A stretch of 64,000 bases of DNA, from assembly GCF_004005845.1 (NCBI RefSeq), contig NZ_SADE01000001.1, positions 62,001-126,000 of the forward strand, in the 5' to 3' direction. The notes under the pieces were generated by a model. That model was not told the origin of the DNA and searched no databases. It saw only the letters and a list, made by a program, of their open reading frames with translations. The translations under genes and the position numbers were made by a program. Origin of the DNA: Hwanghaeella grinnelliae (GTDB lineage Bacteria > Pseudomonadota > Alphaproteobacteria > UBA8366 > Aestuariispiraceae). Below, piece after piece: positions 45,378 to 53,812 of the stretch (position 1 is its first letter; every line of letters starts with the position of its first letter).

Positions 45378-46658
45378 GTGTCGGAAACCGGTTCCAGGAT
45401 TGCAGGATTCCATTCCCTTTCGCCGCAAGAGCGGCTGGACGCCGTTACCCACCGCAGCGGTTTGGGTAACGAAGGGAAATCGCATTTGATCGAAGCGGGC
45501 GGGGCCTTGGTCGAGCTCGCCGATCATCTTTCGGAAAACGTCATCGGGACCATGAATGTCCCTTTGGGGGTTGCCACGAACCTCATTGTCGATGGGGAAG
45601 AAGTGTTGGTGCCGATGGCGACCGAGGAATCTTCGGTCATTGCCGCCGTCTGCAATGCGGCCAAGCAATGCCGAGATACCGGCGGGGTTACCGCAACTTG
45701 GACCGGTCCGCAGATGATTGCCCAAGTTCAGATTCTGAATTCCCCTGATCCGGAAGCGGCGAAACAGGCGTTGCTGGATCGGCGGGACGAGATCAAAGCG
45801 TCCTGCGACGCCTGCGACCCGATGCTGCTGAAACTGGGTGGCGGATTCCGGGACATTGAAGTTCGGGTATTGGACACTCGCATTGGTCCGATGGTGATCC
45901 TGCACCTGATCGTCGATACGCGTGACGCGATGGGGGCCAATGCCGTCAACACGATGGCGGAAAAGTTGGCACCGCATGTGGAGACTTGGACCGGCGGTAA
46001 GGTGAAGCTCCGCATCCTCTCAAATCTGGCGGATCGTCGTGTGGTCACCGTTCGCGGTGTCTGGCGGACGGAGACAATCGGCGGCGAGGATGTTCGGGAC
46101 GGCATGATAGCCGCGTCGGCCTTTGCCGATGCAGATCCCTATCGTGCCGCGACCCATAATAAAGGCATCATGAACGGCATCAGCGCCGTCGTGTTGGCAA
46201 CGGGCAACGACACGCGCGCAATCGAAGCCGGCGCGCATGCCTTTGCTTCCCGGTCGGGGCGTTATACGGCGCTCAGCACTTGGGACAAGACGCCGGAAGG
46301 CGACTTGGAAGGCGTCATGGAAATACCCATGGCGGTCGGCATCGTCGGCGGGGCCACCAAAGTTCACCCGACTGCGCAGGCCTGCCTCAAGATCATGGGC
46401 GTGTCCAATGCGGAACGCTTGGCTAAGGTCGCGGCCGCCGTAGGCTTGGTTCAGAATTTTTCCGCGCTGAAAGCGTTGGCCACAACGGGTATCCAGGCCG
46501 GGCATATGAGGCTTCATGCGCAGAACCTTGCCATCACTGTTGGCGCAACCGGCGACGAAATCGAAGCTGTTGCGGCCATAATCGTCGCCCGCGGCGAAAT
46601 TCGTGAAGACGCCGCGCAGGCGGCTCTGGAACAGATCCGTTCCGGCCCCGGCAGCTAA
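45378..46658 (+). CDS. mvaA: Class II (degradative-type) HMG-CoA reductase
   Basis: A 426-residue protein starting at GTG 45378 behind GGGGGA. All four catalytic residues match the Pseudomonas mevalonii enzyme at almost identical positions: Glu83 (ATEESS), Lys262 (NKGIMNG), Asp278 (GNDTRA) and His376 (GHMRLH). Other signatures are ENVIGTMNVPLGVA and MAVGIVGGATKVHP. Class II enzymes interconvert HMG-CoA and mevalonate, usually with NAD. It sits 15 bp after the FAH gene, so it is co-transcribed with sugar-acid-type genes. No HMG-CoA lyase or mevalonate kinase is in the window, so the role is unclear. Confidence 0.93.
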   Translation: MSETGSRIAGFHSLSPQERLDAVTHRSGLGNEGKSHLIEAGGALVELADHLSENVIGTMNVPLGVATNLIVDGEEVLVPMATEESSVIAAVCNAAKQCRDTGGVTATWTGPQMIAQVQILNSPDPEAAKQALLDRRDEIKASCDACDPMLLKLGGGFRDIEVRVLDTRIGPMVILHLIVDTRDAMGANAVNTMAEKLAPHVETWTGGKVKLRILSNLADRRVVTVRGVWRTETIGGEDVRDGMIAASAFADADPYRAATHNKGIMNGISAVVLATGNDTRAIEAGAHAFASRSGRYTALSTWDKTPEGDLEGVMEIPMAVGIVGGATKVHPTAQACLKIMGVSNAERLAKVAAAVGLVQNFSALKALATTGIQAGHMRLHAQNLAITVGATGDEIEAVAAIIVARGEIREDAAQAALEQIRSGPGS

Positions 46659-46671
46659 TCGTCGTTTATTT

Positions 46672-47595
46672 GTGACCGCGATTTCCAACGACACCTCGAC
46701 GCAAACGCAGCATCCACTCCGTGCAGCCGGTTGGATGTTCGGCGCGTTGTTATCTTTCAGTACGTTGGCGGTTGCGGCCCGTAATGTTTCGGAGGAACTG
46801 GACACGTTCCAGCTTATGTTCTTCCGCAGTGTGATCATGCTGGCGATGGTCGTGTCCATTGGGATGCTGTCGCCCGGTGGACTGGGCCAATTCAGGACCA
46901 AGAATCTCAAAGGCCACCTGGCCAGGAATTGTGCCCACTTCGTCGGGCAGTTCGGCTGGTTCTTCGGTGTCGCGGCGATCCCGCTGGCCCAGGTTGTTGC
47001 CATCGAGTTCACAACACCCCTTTGGATTGGCGTTTTCGCACCATTCCTGTTGGGCGAGCGCATGACCCTGGTTCGCGGCTTGGTTCTTGTGGTGGGGTTC
47101 AGCGGGGTGTTGGTCGTGGTGCGCCCGTGGGAAGCGGAAATTCAGGCAGGCTCCGTCGCTGTCATGGTTGCCGCGGTTGGGTTCGCACTCTCTATGATCA
47201 CAACCAAGCGGCTCACACGGTCCGACAGTGTTCTTTGCATTTTGTTTTATATGGGGTTGATGCAGGCCCCAATGGGCCTGTTGCCTGCGCTGTGGTCATG
47301 GGTTATGCCGGGGCCGGAGGTTTGGGCCTGGATGGTTCTGATCTCCACTTGCGGGATGTCGGCACATTTCTGCCTCGCCAAGGCCTTGTCCTCCGCCGAT
47401 GCGCTGGTTGTCGCCCCTATGGATTATCTGCGCCTGCCGGTTTTCGCCTTGGTTGGTTATGTTTTCTTCGCCGAAACTGTGGGTATTGAGGTCGTCCTGG
47501 GGGGATTGGTGATCTTGATTAGCAATTGGCTGAACACGTGGTTGGAGGCGCGCCGGACCCGGCGGGCGAGAGCGGCTGCGGCGATTTCCTCTTAA
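46672..47595 (+). CDS. EamA/DMT-family transporter
   Basis: A 307-residue membrane protein with ten hydrophobic segments in two EamA repeats (GALLSFSTLAVAARNVSE ... IEFTTPLWIGVFAPFLLGER; CLAKALSSADALVVAPMDYLRLP). The start is probably the GTG at 46672, only 13 bp after mvaA; no clear ribosome-binding site is visible. It is the last gene of the operon and likely exports or imports a metabolite. Confidence 0.85.
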   Translation: MTAISNDTSTQTQHPLRAAGWMFGALLSFSTLAVAARNVSEELDTFQLMFFRSVIMLAMVVSIGMLSPGGLGQFRTKNLKGHLARNCAHFVGQFGWFFGVAAIPLAQVVAIEFTTPLWIGVFAPFLLGERMTLVRGLVLVVGFSGVLVVVRPWEAEIQAGSVAVMVAAVGFALSMITTKRLTRSDSVLCILFYMGLMQAPMGLLPALWSWVMPGPEVWAWMVLISTCGMSAHFCLAKALSSADALVVAPMDYLRLPVFALVGYVFFAETVGIEVVLGGLVILISNWLNTWLEARRTRRARAAAAISS

Positions 47596-47638
47596 GGCGG
47601 GTTTGGTGGGGGATGGTAAAATCAGTGCCCGAAATGCG

Positions 47639-47663
47639 TAGGGCCGCCCAAAGGGCGGCCCTA
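47639..47663. terminator. Perfect inverted repeat between convergent genes
   Basis: An 11-bp perfect stem (TAGGGCCGCCC with GGGCGGCCCTA) and an AAA loop, between the EamA stop and the cold-shock gene stop. No T-tract follows on either side, but position suggests a shared terminator. Confidence 0.6.
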
Positions 47664-47686
47664 GCAAAAACTGTCAGAACGCAGAA

Positions 47687-47890
47687 TTACAGCGCCTTCA
47701 AGTCAACCGCCTTCGGGCCGCGCGGTTCAGCTTTGATTTCAAAGCTGACCTTCTGACCTTCGTTCAGCGAGCTCATGCCGGCCTGTTCGACGGCGGAGAT
47801 GTGGACGAAAACGTCTTTCGAACCGTCTTCGGGCTGAATGAAGCCGAAGCCTTTGGTCGTGTTGAAGAATTTTACCGTACCGGTAGCCAT
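47687..47890 (-). CDS. cspA: Cold-shock protein, CspA family
   Basis: A 67-residue single cold-shock domain. RNP1 is KGFGFI (residues 13-18) and RNP2 is VFVHI (27-31). It binds single-stranded RNA and DNA as an RNA chaperone. A ~340-bp gene-free region lies upstream, room for the long 5' leader many csp genes have. Confidence 0.96.
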   Translation of the reverse strand: MATGTVKFFNTTKGFGFIQPEDGSKDVFVHISAVEQAGMSSLNEGQKVSFEIKAEPRGPKAVDLKAL

Positions 47891-48234
47891 TGTTAGTACC
47901 CTTCACTGGTCTTTCATCGTAGTCACCCGCCGGACGGCTCGTCGCCCGGACGGGGTGCAACGCTTGGCATTCTGTGTGGGGAGTTGGTATCGCGCTGCGG
48001 CGCAACTACTCGTCCTGCGTCCTGCGGCAGCGATGTCACGTAAGCAGGTATGCGCCAGTCAGAAAAAAGACGCAAGAGAATTTGCTGAGAAGTTTTTGTT
48101 TCGTGGCAACCGGTTGAGCTCGCATGGCCGCTGAAAAACCGCAATTAGACTGTGATTTGATCAAGCAAAAGGGCGGTGCCTGGGTAGGTGTCGCCCTATT
48201 TTTTGTTGCCGGTGTGACTATTCTGAAACTTGCC
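47891..48234. other. Intergenic region, 344 bp, upstream of the cold-shock gene
   Basis: It holds the presumed leader and promoter of the cold-shock gene and the terminator of the VPLPA-CTERM gene. No protein gene is evident. Confidence 0.5.
48167..48196 (-). terminator. Terminator after the VPLPA-CTERM gene
   Basis: Stem GGGCG/CGCCC with inner CC/GG pairs, followed on the minus strand by TTTTG; the other strand has TATTTTTTG, so it may be bidirectional. Confidence 0.5.
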
Positions 48235-48918
48235 CTAGGCAGATTGACGGTTCTTTCGCCAGCCCATGATGCCCAATAGACCGAAGCCGGCAGCCGCCAA
48301 GGGGAATGCCGCGGGAACCGGTATCGCCGTAACACCATAAACGATCAGGTTGCTCAACCCGGCATTGGCCTTGTTGCTGAGATTTGCGTATTCCTCATCC
48401 GACAACAACATGTCTGCGTAGTAGTCGAAGTCGTTGAAGCGCACTTCGTCTCCGGCTGCGAGGCCCGGCTCGATGAAGCTGAAGAAGACGGAATAGGTGC
48501 CAGCCTTGAAACTGAAGCCGACAACGCTCGAAGGATCCAAAAGCGTGTCGGATATGAACCAACGGTTCACGCCGTCTGTGGTGTTACCCGGGGCTACGCC
48601 GGTTTCGACCGTAACACGGCCATTGCTGGTAAGACCGCTATCCTGCTCAAAACGATCCCATTCAACGACCGAAACGCCGAAAAGATCTTCATAGGTGCTG
48701 GTGACCGTGTCTTCCCCGCTGTTGCCGATCAGGACGGCGGAAGCGATGCATTTGCTCTTCTTGCCTTTGCTCTGACAAGCGATCTCAACCTGATTGAAAT
48801 CCAATACACCCGGGCCGATTGTCGCGGCGTGAACCGGCGCGCTCAAAGTGGCCGCAAAGACCACAGCAGTCGCAACAGAGACACCCGACACAAAATTTCG
48901 AACAGCAGACAAAACCAT
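48235..48918 (-). CDS. VPLPA/PEP-CTERM sorting-domain surface protein
   Basis: A 227-residue exported protein with an N-terminal signal (AVVFAATLSAPVHA). The C-terminus is a sorting signal: a proline-rich VPVPAAFPLA, a hydrophobic helix (AGFGLLGIMG) and a basic end (WRKNR), the pattern of VPLPA-CTERM proteins processed by an exosortase. The body has one Cys pair (ACQSKGKKSKC) and no recognised domain. No exosortase gene is in this window. A palindrome lies 150 bp upstream. Confidence 0.85.
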   Translation of the reverse strand: MVLSAVRNFVSGVSVATAVVFAATLSAPVHAATIGPGVLDFNQVEIACQSKGKKSKCIASAVLIGNSGEDTVTSTYEDLFGVSVVEWDRFEQDSGLTSNGRVTVETGVAPGNTTDGVNRWFISDTLLDPSSVVGFSFKAGTYSVFFSFIEPGLAAGDEVRFNDFDYYADMLLSDEEYANLSNKANAGLSNLIVYGVTAIPVPAAFPLAAAGFGLLGIMGWRKNRQSA

Positions 48919-49234
48919 TAAAACTGAATCCTCAGGCGTAAAGGGCGGTTAAAATGCGAGCCACGAGCCAGCCATATTCCAGTCCTTACCGAAATTAGGT
49001 TTCGGTGAACTTAACTTTGCGCATATGAGGGGGGTCGCATGTGGTCGTCAACCAGGCTGCTGGCCAATCGTGTGAACTGACGTTCACAAAGACAATGGGT
49101 GGCGTTCAAATGTTAACCAGACCGATATCCGTTGTAAAAAACACGCTAATGTTGGCGGTGATTTAATCGTGCACGCCGCAGTGATATTGGCCAAGTCAGC
49201 GCTGGAAATATTTATTAGAAACAGTGCCTTGTAA
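48919..49234. other. Intergenic region, 316 bp, containing an 18-bp palindrome
   Basis: Gene-free DNA upstream of the VPLPA-CTERM gene (minus) and beyond the terminator of the TPP-enzyme gene. The only clear element is at 49071-49088. Confidence 0.5.
49071..49088. promoter_or_regulatory. 18-bp palindrome TGTGAAC-TGAC-GTTCACA
   Basis: Perfect 7-bp arms around a 4-bp centre, 150 bp upstream of the VPLPA-CTERM start. A dimeric regulator probably binds; the family is not clear. Confidence 0.55.
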
Positions 49235-49266
49235 GAAAAAGCCGACCCGCGCGAAGCGGGCCGGCT
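49235..49266 (-). terminator. Rho-independent terminator after the TPP-enzyme gene
   Basis: An 11-bp GC-rich stem with one mismatch (AGCCGGCCCGC with GCGGGTCGGCT) and a 5-nt loop, followed on the minus strand by TTTTTC, 47 bp beyond the stop. Confidence 0.88.
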
Positions 49267-49312
49267 GGGATTGCAGTCTATTCTCCGTGCCGTACTTACG
49301 GCACGGCGTGAA

Positions 49313-50977
49313 TCAGATTTGGACTTGGACGTTGCCGAGTCGCTCGGTCAGTTTCATGTTTTCGGCATAGTCGACCGGAACGGCGATCAAGGCAGGGCCA
49401 TCCTGTTTGAAGGCCTCTTCCAACGCCGGCAAGACACCGTCGGCTGACGTAACCTGCGTTCCCCACATGCCAAAACTCTTCGCCAGCATGGCGAAATCCG
49501 GATTGGTGAATTCAAGGTCGGAATGGCGACCGTTGAAACCGTTCTGCTGTTTCCACTTGATCAAGCCGTATTCGCCATCGCACCAAACCATGGCAACGAT
49601 ATTCAGCTTCTTGCGCACAGCGGTTTCCAGATCCTGCACGTTCATCATAAAGCCGGCATCGCCGCTAATGGACAACACCTTGCGGTCCGGGAAGGCCATC
49701 TTGGCGCCGATCGACCCCGGCATGGCGAAGCCCATCGTGCAGAAACCATTGGAGATCAGACAGGTATTGGGAACTTCGCACTGATAGTAGCGTGAAATCC
49801 ACATCTTATGGGCGCCGACGTCACTCAACAGAATGTCGTCCGGCCCCATGAATTCACGCACGTCGTGAAGGATCTTCTGCGGTTTCACGGGGAAGCCCGT
49901 ATCGTCCTTTTCCGCCTGGAAGTCGTTCCACATCGTGTCGCGCAACTCCTTGCGCATGCCGATATCGAACAGCGGCAGCTTACCGGCGAAACGGTCGTTT
50001 ACCGCCTCGTTCAGTTGCCACAAGGAGTCGGCCAGGTCGCCAACAACTTCCACGTCTGCCGGATAGTCGCGATCCACTTCGGCCGGCCAGAAGTCGATAT
50101 GGATGATTTTTTTGTTTTCTTTTTGGGTCCGGTTCCAGGCGCTCGGTCCGTATTCGACCAAATCGTAGCCGCAGGAAATAACCAGATCGGCGTCGTCGAA
50201 GGCGAGGTTGTTATAATCGCCGCTGCCGAGGCCCATGGTGAACAGGCAATGCTCGTCATGCATCGGAACTGCACCCTTGCCCATGAAGGTATTCACCACG
50301 CCAATGCCCAGCTTTTGCGCCAAGCGTTGCAACTGCTGCGCCGCTCTTTTCCGGATGGCGCCGTTGCCGGCCAAGATGATCGGCTTTTTCGCTTCCGCGA
50401 TCATATCGACCGCGGCGGAAACCGCCTTGTGATCTGCGGCCGGGCGGCGGACTTTCGTCGCCGGCATCGGCTTGTGATCAACCTCTTCCTTGGCGACATC
50501 TTCCGGAAGTTCGATGACGCAGACGCCGGGTTTTTCCTGCTCGGCGATCTTGAAGGCTTTGCGAACCACTTCCGTGATGTTTTTGCCGTCGACAATGGAC
50601 TGGGCCCATTTACTGATCGGCCGACACATGGCGATCGAGTCCATGTTCTGGTGGCTTTCCTTGTGCAGCCGCTTGGTCGATCCCTGACCGATGATCGCCA
50701 CGACCGGCGCGCGGTCCATATTGGCATCGGCAAGGCCGGTCACAAGGTTGGTTACGCCCGGGCCCAATGTTGCAAGGCAAACGCCGGCTTTGCCGGTCAA
50801 GCGGCCATACGCGTCGGCCATGAAGGCCGCGGCCTGCTCATGGCGGCACAGAACGAATTCGATCTTGCTGTCGAGCAGCGAGATCATCATATCGGCGTTT
50901 TCTTCACCGGGAACGCCGTAGATGCGCTCTACCCCTTCGGCTTCCAGACATTTTACGAATAGATCAGATGCTTTCAT
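49313..50977 (-). CDS. Thiamine-diphosphate enzyme, acetolactate synthase-like
   Basis: A 554-residue TPP enzyme from the ATG at 50977 behind GGGGGAAACC. The three domains are visible: N-terminal with the catalytic Glu in CRHEQAAAFMADAYGR and GPGVTN; central (PIILAGNGAIRKRA); C-terminal TPP/Mg site (SISGDAGFMMNVQDLETAV ... EYGLIKWKQ). It lacks an adjacent small regulatory subunit, so it is a catabolic-type acetolactate synthase or a related 2-oxoacid decarboxylase/ligase. The aldehyde dehydrogenase gene lies 97 bp upstream on the same strand, suggesting linked aldehyde chemistry. Confidence 0.88.
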   Translation of the reverse strand: MKASDLFVKCLEAEGVERIYGVPGEENADMMISLLDSKIEFVLCRHEQAAAFMADAYGRLTGKAGVCLATLGPGVTNLVTGLADANMDRAPVVAIIGQGSTKRLHKESHQNMDSIAMCRPISKWAQSIVDGKNITEVVRKAFKIAEQEKPGVCVIELPEDVAKEEVDHKPMPATKVRRPAADHKAVSAAVDMIAEAKKPIILAGNGAIRKRAAQQLQRLAQKLGIGVVNTFMGKGAVPMHDEHCLFTMGLGSGDYNNLAFDDADLVISCGYDLVEYGPSAWNRTQKENKKIIHIDFWPAEVDRDYPADVEVVGDLADSLWQLNEAVNDRFAGKLPLFDIGMRKELRDTMWNDFQAEKDDTGFPVKPQKILHDVREFMGPDDILLSDVGAHKMWISRYYQCEVPNTCLISNGFCTMGFAMPGSIGAKMAFPDRKVLSISGDAGFMMNVQDLETAVRKKLNIVAMVWCDGEYGLIKWKQQNGFNGRHSDLEFTNPDFAMLAKSFGMWGTQVTSADGVLPALEEAFKQDGPALIAVPVDYAENMKLTERLGNVQVQI

Positions 50978-51074
50978 GGTTTCCCCCATGGCTGGTATTG
51001 CTGTTTGGCGTTTTTTGTTGGCGGTTTTGCCGACTAGCGCGCCGCCGGTTATCGGTAATTCAACTGGCCACCGA

Positions 51075-52469
51075 TCAGATCGCACTCGACCGCATGACCA
51101 TCATTTTCTCCGTCTGCATTTCATGGATGGTGAAGGGAATGCCTCCAACGCCATGACCCGATTGGCGGGCACCGGCAAATGGCATCCAATCAACCCGGAA
51201 GGCGGTGTGGTCGTTGACCATGATCGCCGTGCCATCCAGATGCTTGTAGGCATATAGGGCAGTATCCAGGTTCTGGGTAAAGACCGCCGCCTGGAAGGCG
51301 ACGGGCAGGGAGTTCGCTTGGGCCAATGCGTCATCCATATTGTCGTATGAATAGACGCAAATTACCGGTCCGAAGATCTCCATTTGTGAGACCCGGACAT
51401 CCGGTGGCGGATTCAGAAGGATCGTTGGCTGGATCAGGCTGTCGGAAAGGCGTTCGCCCCCGCAAACAAGTTTAGCGCCGCCGTCCACGGCTTCCTTGAT
51501 CCATTCTTCTATCCGGTCCGCTTCGGATTTCTTGATGATTGGACCCACTTCCGTGTCGGGCAGAGTCGGATCGCCGACCTTCATTTTCAGCGCCAACTCG
51601 GCCAATCCATCGGCCAAGTCACCTGCCACGGTGGCATCTGCGAAGACCCGTTGAACGGATACACAGACTTGGCCGGCATGGTATAGGCCACCTTTGGCGA
51701 GAAGCGGTAGTGAAGCTGCCATGTCGGCATCCTTGGCGTAAATCACCGGTGCGGCGCCGCCGTGTTCAAGCGCGCAACGGGCGCCGGGCGCCAGTTGGGA
51801 GCGCAGGCTCCAACCCACTTTCCCTGACCCGATGAAGCTGAAAAACGCCACCCGGGCATCTGTCACCAACGACGTCGAAATCTCCCGGTTCTCCGGCACG
51901 ACGACCTGGCACCATTCTTCGGGCAAGCCTGCTTCGCGTAGGATGTCCACGAAATTGAAGCACGAAATCGGCGTGGCCTCGGCCGGTTTCACGATGACCG
52001 GGCAGCCGGTTGCCACGGCGGGCGCCACTTGGTGAACAATCAAGTTGAAAGGGTGGTTGAAGGCACTGACCGCGACGACAACGCCGATCGGCTCAAATTG
52101 CGTAAAGGCCATGCGCCCAACCGATGCAGCGTTCACACCCATCGGGATGACGTTGCCGCCTTCCGCGCGGATCACTTCGATGCAATTCTCGACACCGTCT
52201 GCGGCACGGTCGATCTCAACCAGCGAATCCGGCAGGGGTTTGCCGCCTTCGCGGGCCGCCTGTAGCGCTAGATCTTCGCGCCGTTCTTTGATGATTTCGG
52301 CCGTCTTGCGAAGAATTTCGAGACGTTTGTGCTTAGGAATCCAACTCGACCGGTCGCGGTAGAGGCCGTAGGCGGTCGCCAGCGCCTTTTCCACCGTGTT
52401 TGCGTCCGCCGCTGGAACATTCTGGATGAATGCGCCATCGAACGGCGCGGTTACTGCCTTTTCGGCCAT
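51075..52469 (-). CDS. Aldehyde dehydrogenase (NAD(P)-dependent)
   Basis: A 464-residue ALDH from the ATG at 52469 (GGGGAGAAACTC upstream). The catalytic Cys is in HAGQVCVSVQRV and the general base Glu in ALEHGGAAPVIYA; the usual ELGG is EHGG here. The fold motif AFNHPFNLIVHQVAPAVATG with PAEATP is intact. The EHGG variant is seen in lactaldehyde- and succinate-semialdehyde-like groups, so the substrate is uncertain. Probably works with the TPP enzyme downstream. Confidence 0.92.
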   Translation of the reverse strand: MAEKAVTAPFDGAFIQNVPAADANTVEKALATAYGLYRDRSSWIPKHKRLEILRKTAEIIKERREDLALQAAREGGKPLPDSLVEIDRAADGVENCIEVIRAEGGNVIPMGVNAASVGRMAFTQFEPIGVVVAVSAFNHPFNLIVHQVAPAVATGCPVIVKPAEATPISCFNFVDILREAGLPEEWCQVVVPENREISTSLVTDARVAFFSFIGSGKVGWSLRSQLAPGARCALEHGGAAPVIYAKDADMAASLPLLAKGGLYHAGQVCVSVQRVFADATVAGDLADGLAELALKMKVGDPTLPDTEVGPIIKKSEADRIEEWIKEAVDGGAKLVCGGERLSDSLIQPTILLNPPPDVRVSQMEIFGPVICVYSYDNMDDALAQANSLPVAFQAAVFTQNLDTALYAYKHLDGTAIMVNDHTAFRVDWMPFAGARQSGHGVGGIPFTIHEMQTEKMMVMRSSAI

Positions 52470-52916
52470 GAGTTTCTCCCCTTCACGGTGCCGATAACAC
52501 GCCCGCCATCGCGGAAACGGGCGGAATTCAACGGTTCCCGGCTTATTAGACGTTGCCGGTGGTACCATCCTACAGTATTTGACGGAACTGTGTAGCCCTT
52601 GGCGGCCACTCCGATCCTTTGACCAGACGAATTCTCATTGGATCGGCAATGGGTTGTCTGTGCGAAGGCTCACAACTGGTGCAGATTCCAACGCGCCCGT
52701 TCACTTCCTTTCCGATCGCGTTGAAGCTCAGTCCAGAAGAAGCTGGCGTCGGACAATTCCTTTGAAGTGACGATTGAGATGCGGGGCAGATGCCTGGGTC
52801 TTCACTTTCAGCGAACGGCACCGATCTGCCGGAAAAGGCATGATGAGCTGGATCGCCTGCTTGCAGCCAGTACGCCGGTAGTCATACGCCAAAGGCTGAT
52901 GGAGCTGACTTGGGTT
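52470..52916. other. Intergenic region, 447 bp, no gene seen
   Basis: Short frames on both strands look non-coding. One minus-strand frame (52570-52821) has a CTSC motif but no ribosome-binding site or recognised homology. The promoter of the aldehyde dehydrogenase gene must lie here. Confidence 0.45.
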
Positions 52917-53684
52917 CTAAGTCGCAACGAGAAAGGCAGCAATTTCGTTCGCGATGATTTCAGGGTTTTCAAACAGACCCTTGCGGCCATTCTCCCGCCA
53001 GACACGTTCCGTTGCGTTGGGCAGATGCGCGGCAAGCCATTCCACAGCGATCTGGTCGCGTGGATGGGATGCCTCGCCGGTCATTAACAAGGCATCGATT
53101 TCAAGTGCGGATAGTGTCGCAACGTTGATCGCGGGCGGCGCGGGCAGCACGGGTTCTGGGATGCGTATCGGAAGCGATTTCTTTGTATCTGCGGGGTCGC
53201 GAAAAAAATCGGCCTCGATGCTGCTGCCTTCTGCAATGTGGTTCAAAATCTCGCTGATGCGGGGATCGAATAGCGTGAGGGACCGGAACAGGTTCGGAGC
53301 TTGAAGGACAGCGCGCAAGGCAATGTCGCCACCCTCTAACCAACCCAGCACGTGGATAGGGGAGCCGGATTCACGAGTTAGGGCTTGGGCCAATGCGATA
53401 AAATCGGCGGCAGGTGTTTTTCTTGGGCATCGGTGTTTGAGAACGCGTTGGCGGTCTTCGGCGTCGAGCCACAGGGAATGGGCGTCGAAACGGTGATTTG
53501 TGACTAAGAGTCGCCAAATCGGGTCCCATGCAAGTCGATCTTCCGGGGTGCCGCATATGGCAAGGATGGGCCTTTCCCGGTCGGTGGCGCTGCTTTGCAG
53601 GGCACGCTCAGTTGCGGTCAAAGACTCGGTCTTGTGAACACGCGGTCTGCCAAAAGCCATTTTCGCAGCGATATCTGCAAACAT
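52917..53684 (-). CDS. Degenerate alpha/beta-hydrolase-fold protein
   Basis: A 255-residue protein from the ATG at 53684 with a strong GGGAGGATCG site. The fold is alpha/beta-hydrolase (ILAICGTPEDRLAWDPIWRLL, IHVLGWLEGGDIALRAVL, SLTLFDPR, ALLMTGEASHPRD). The nucleophile elbow, normally G-x-S-x-G-G, is G114-W-L-E-G-G, with Leu116 where Ser should be. At the C-terminus the expected GH is G-R (Arg234) before a conserved E-N-P-E. So both Ser and His are missing, and the protein is probably not a normal hydrolase; it may bind a ligand or partner. Confidence 0.75.
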   Translation of the reverse strand: MFADIAAKMAFGRPRVHKTESLTATERALQSSATDRERPILAICGTPEDRLAWDPIWRLLVTNHRFDAHSLWLDAEDRQRVLKHRCPRKTPAADFIALAQALTRESGSPIHVLGWLEGGDIALRAVLQAPNLFRSLTLFDPRISEILNHIAEGSSIEADFFRDPADTKKSLPIRIPEPVLPAPPAINVATLSALEIDALLMTGEASHPRDQIAVEWLAAHLPNATERVWRENGRKGLFENPEIIANEIAAFLVAT

Positions 53685-53812
53685 TTCGATCCTCCCAGGA
53701 TGGACATGCCAAACGCTCCTGATCCCATGGAGCGGGGATGCAAGAGGCGGCATGAACCTTAAGGCAGCCTGAAGAGTGATCGTGCCTATACAGGCAATCT
53801 GATGACCCGTTG

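Noticed and set aside
49071-49088. LexA box (GAAC-N4-GTTC) upstream of the VPLPA-CTERM gene
   Set aside because: That spacing fits Gram-positive LexA. Alphaproteobacterial LexA uses GTTC-N7-GTTC, and the downstream gene has no link to DNA damage.
49808-50962. 384-residue open frame antisense to the TPP enzyme gene
   Set aside because: Same reason: it mirrors conserved codons on the other strand and has no domain or ribosome-binding site.
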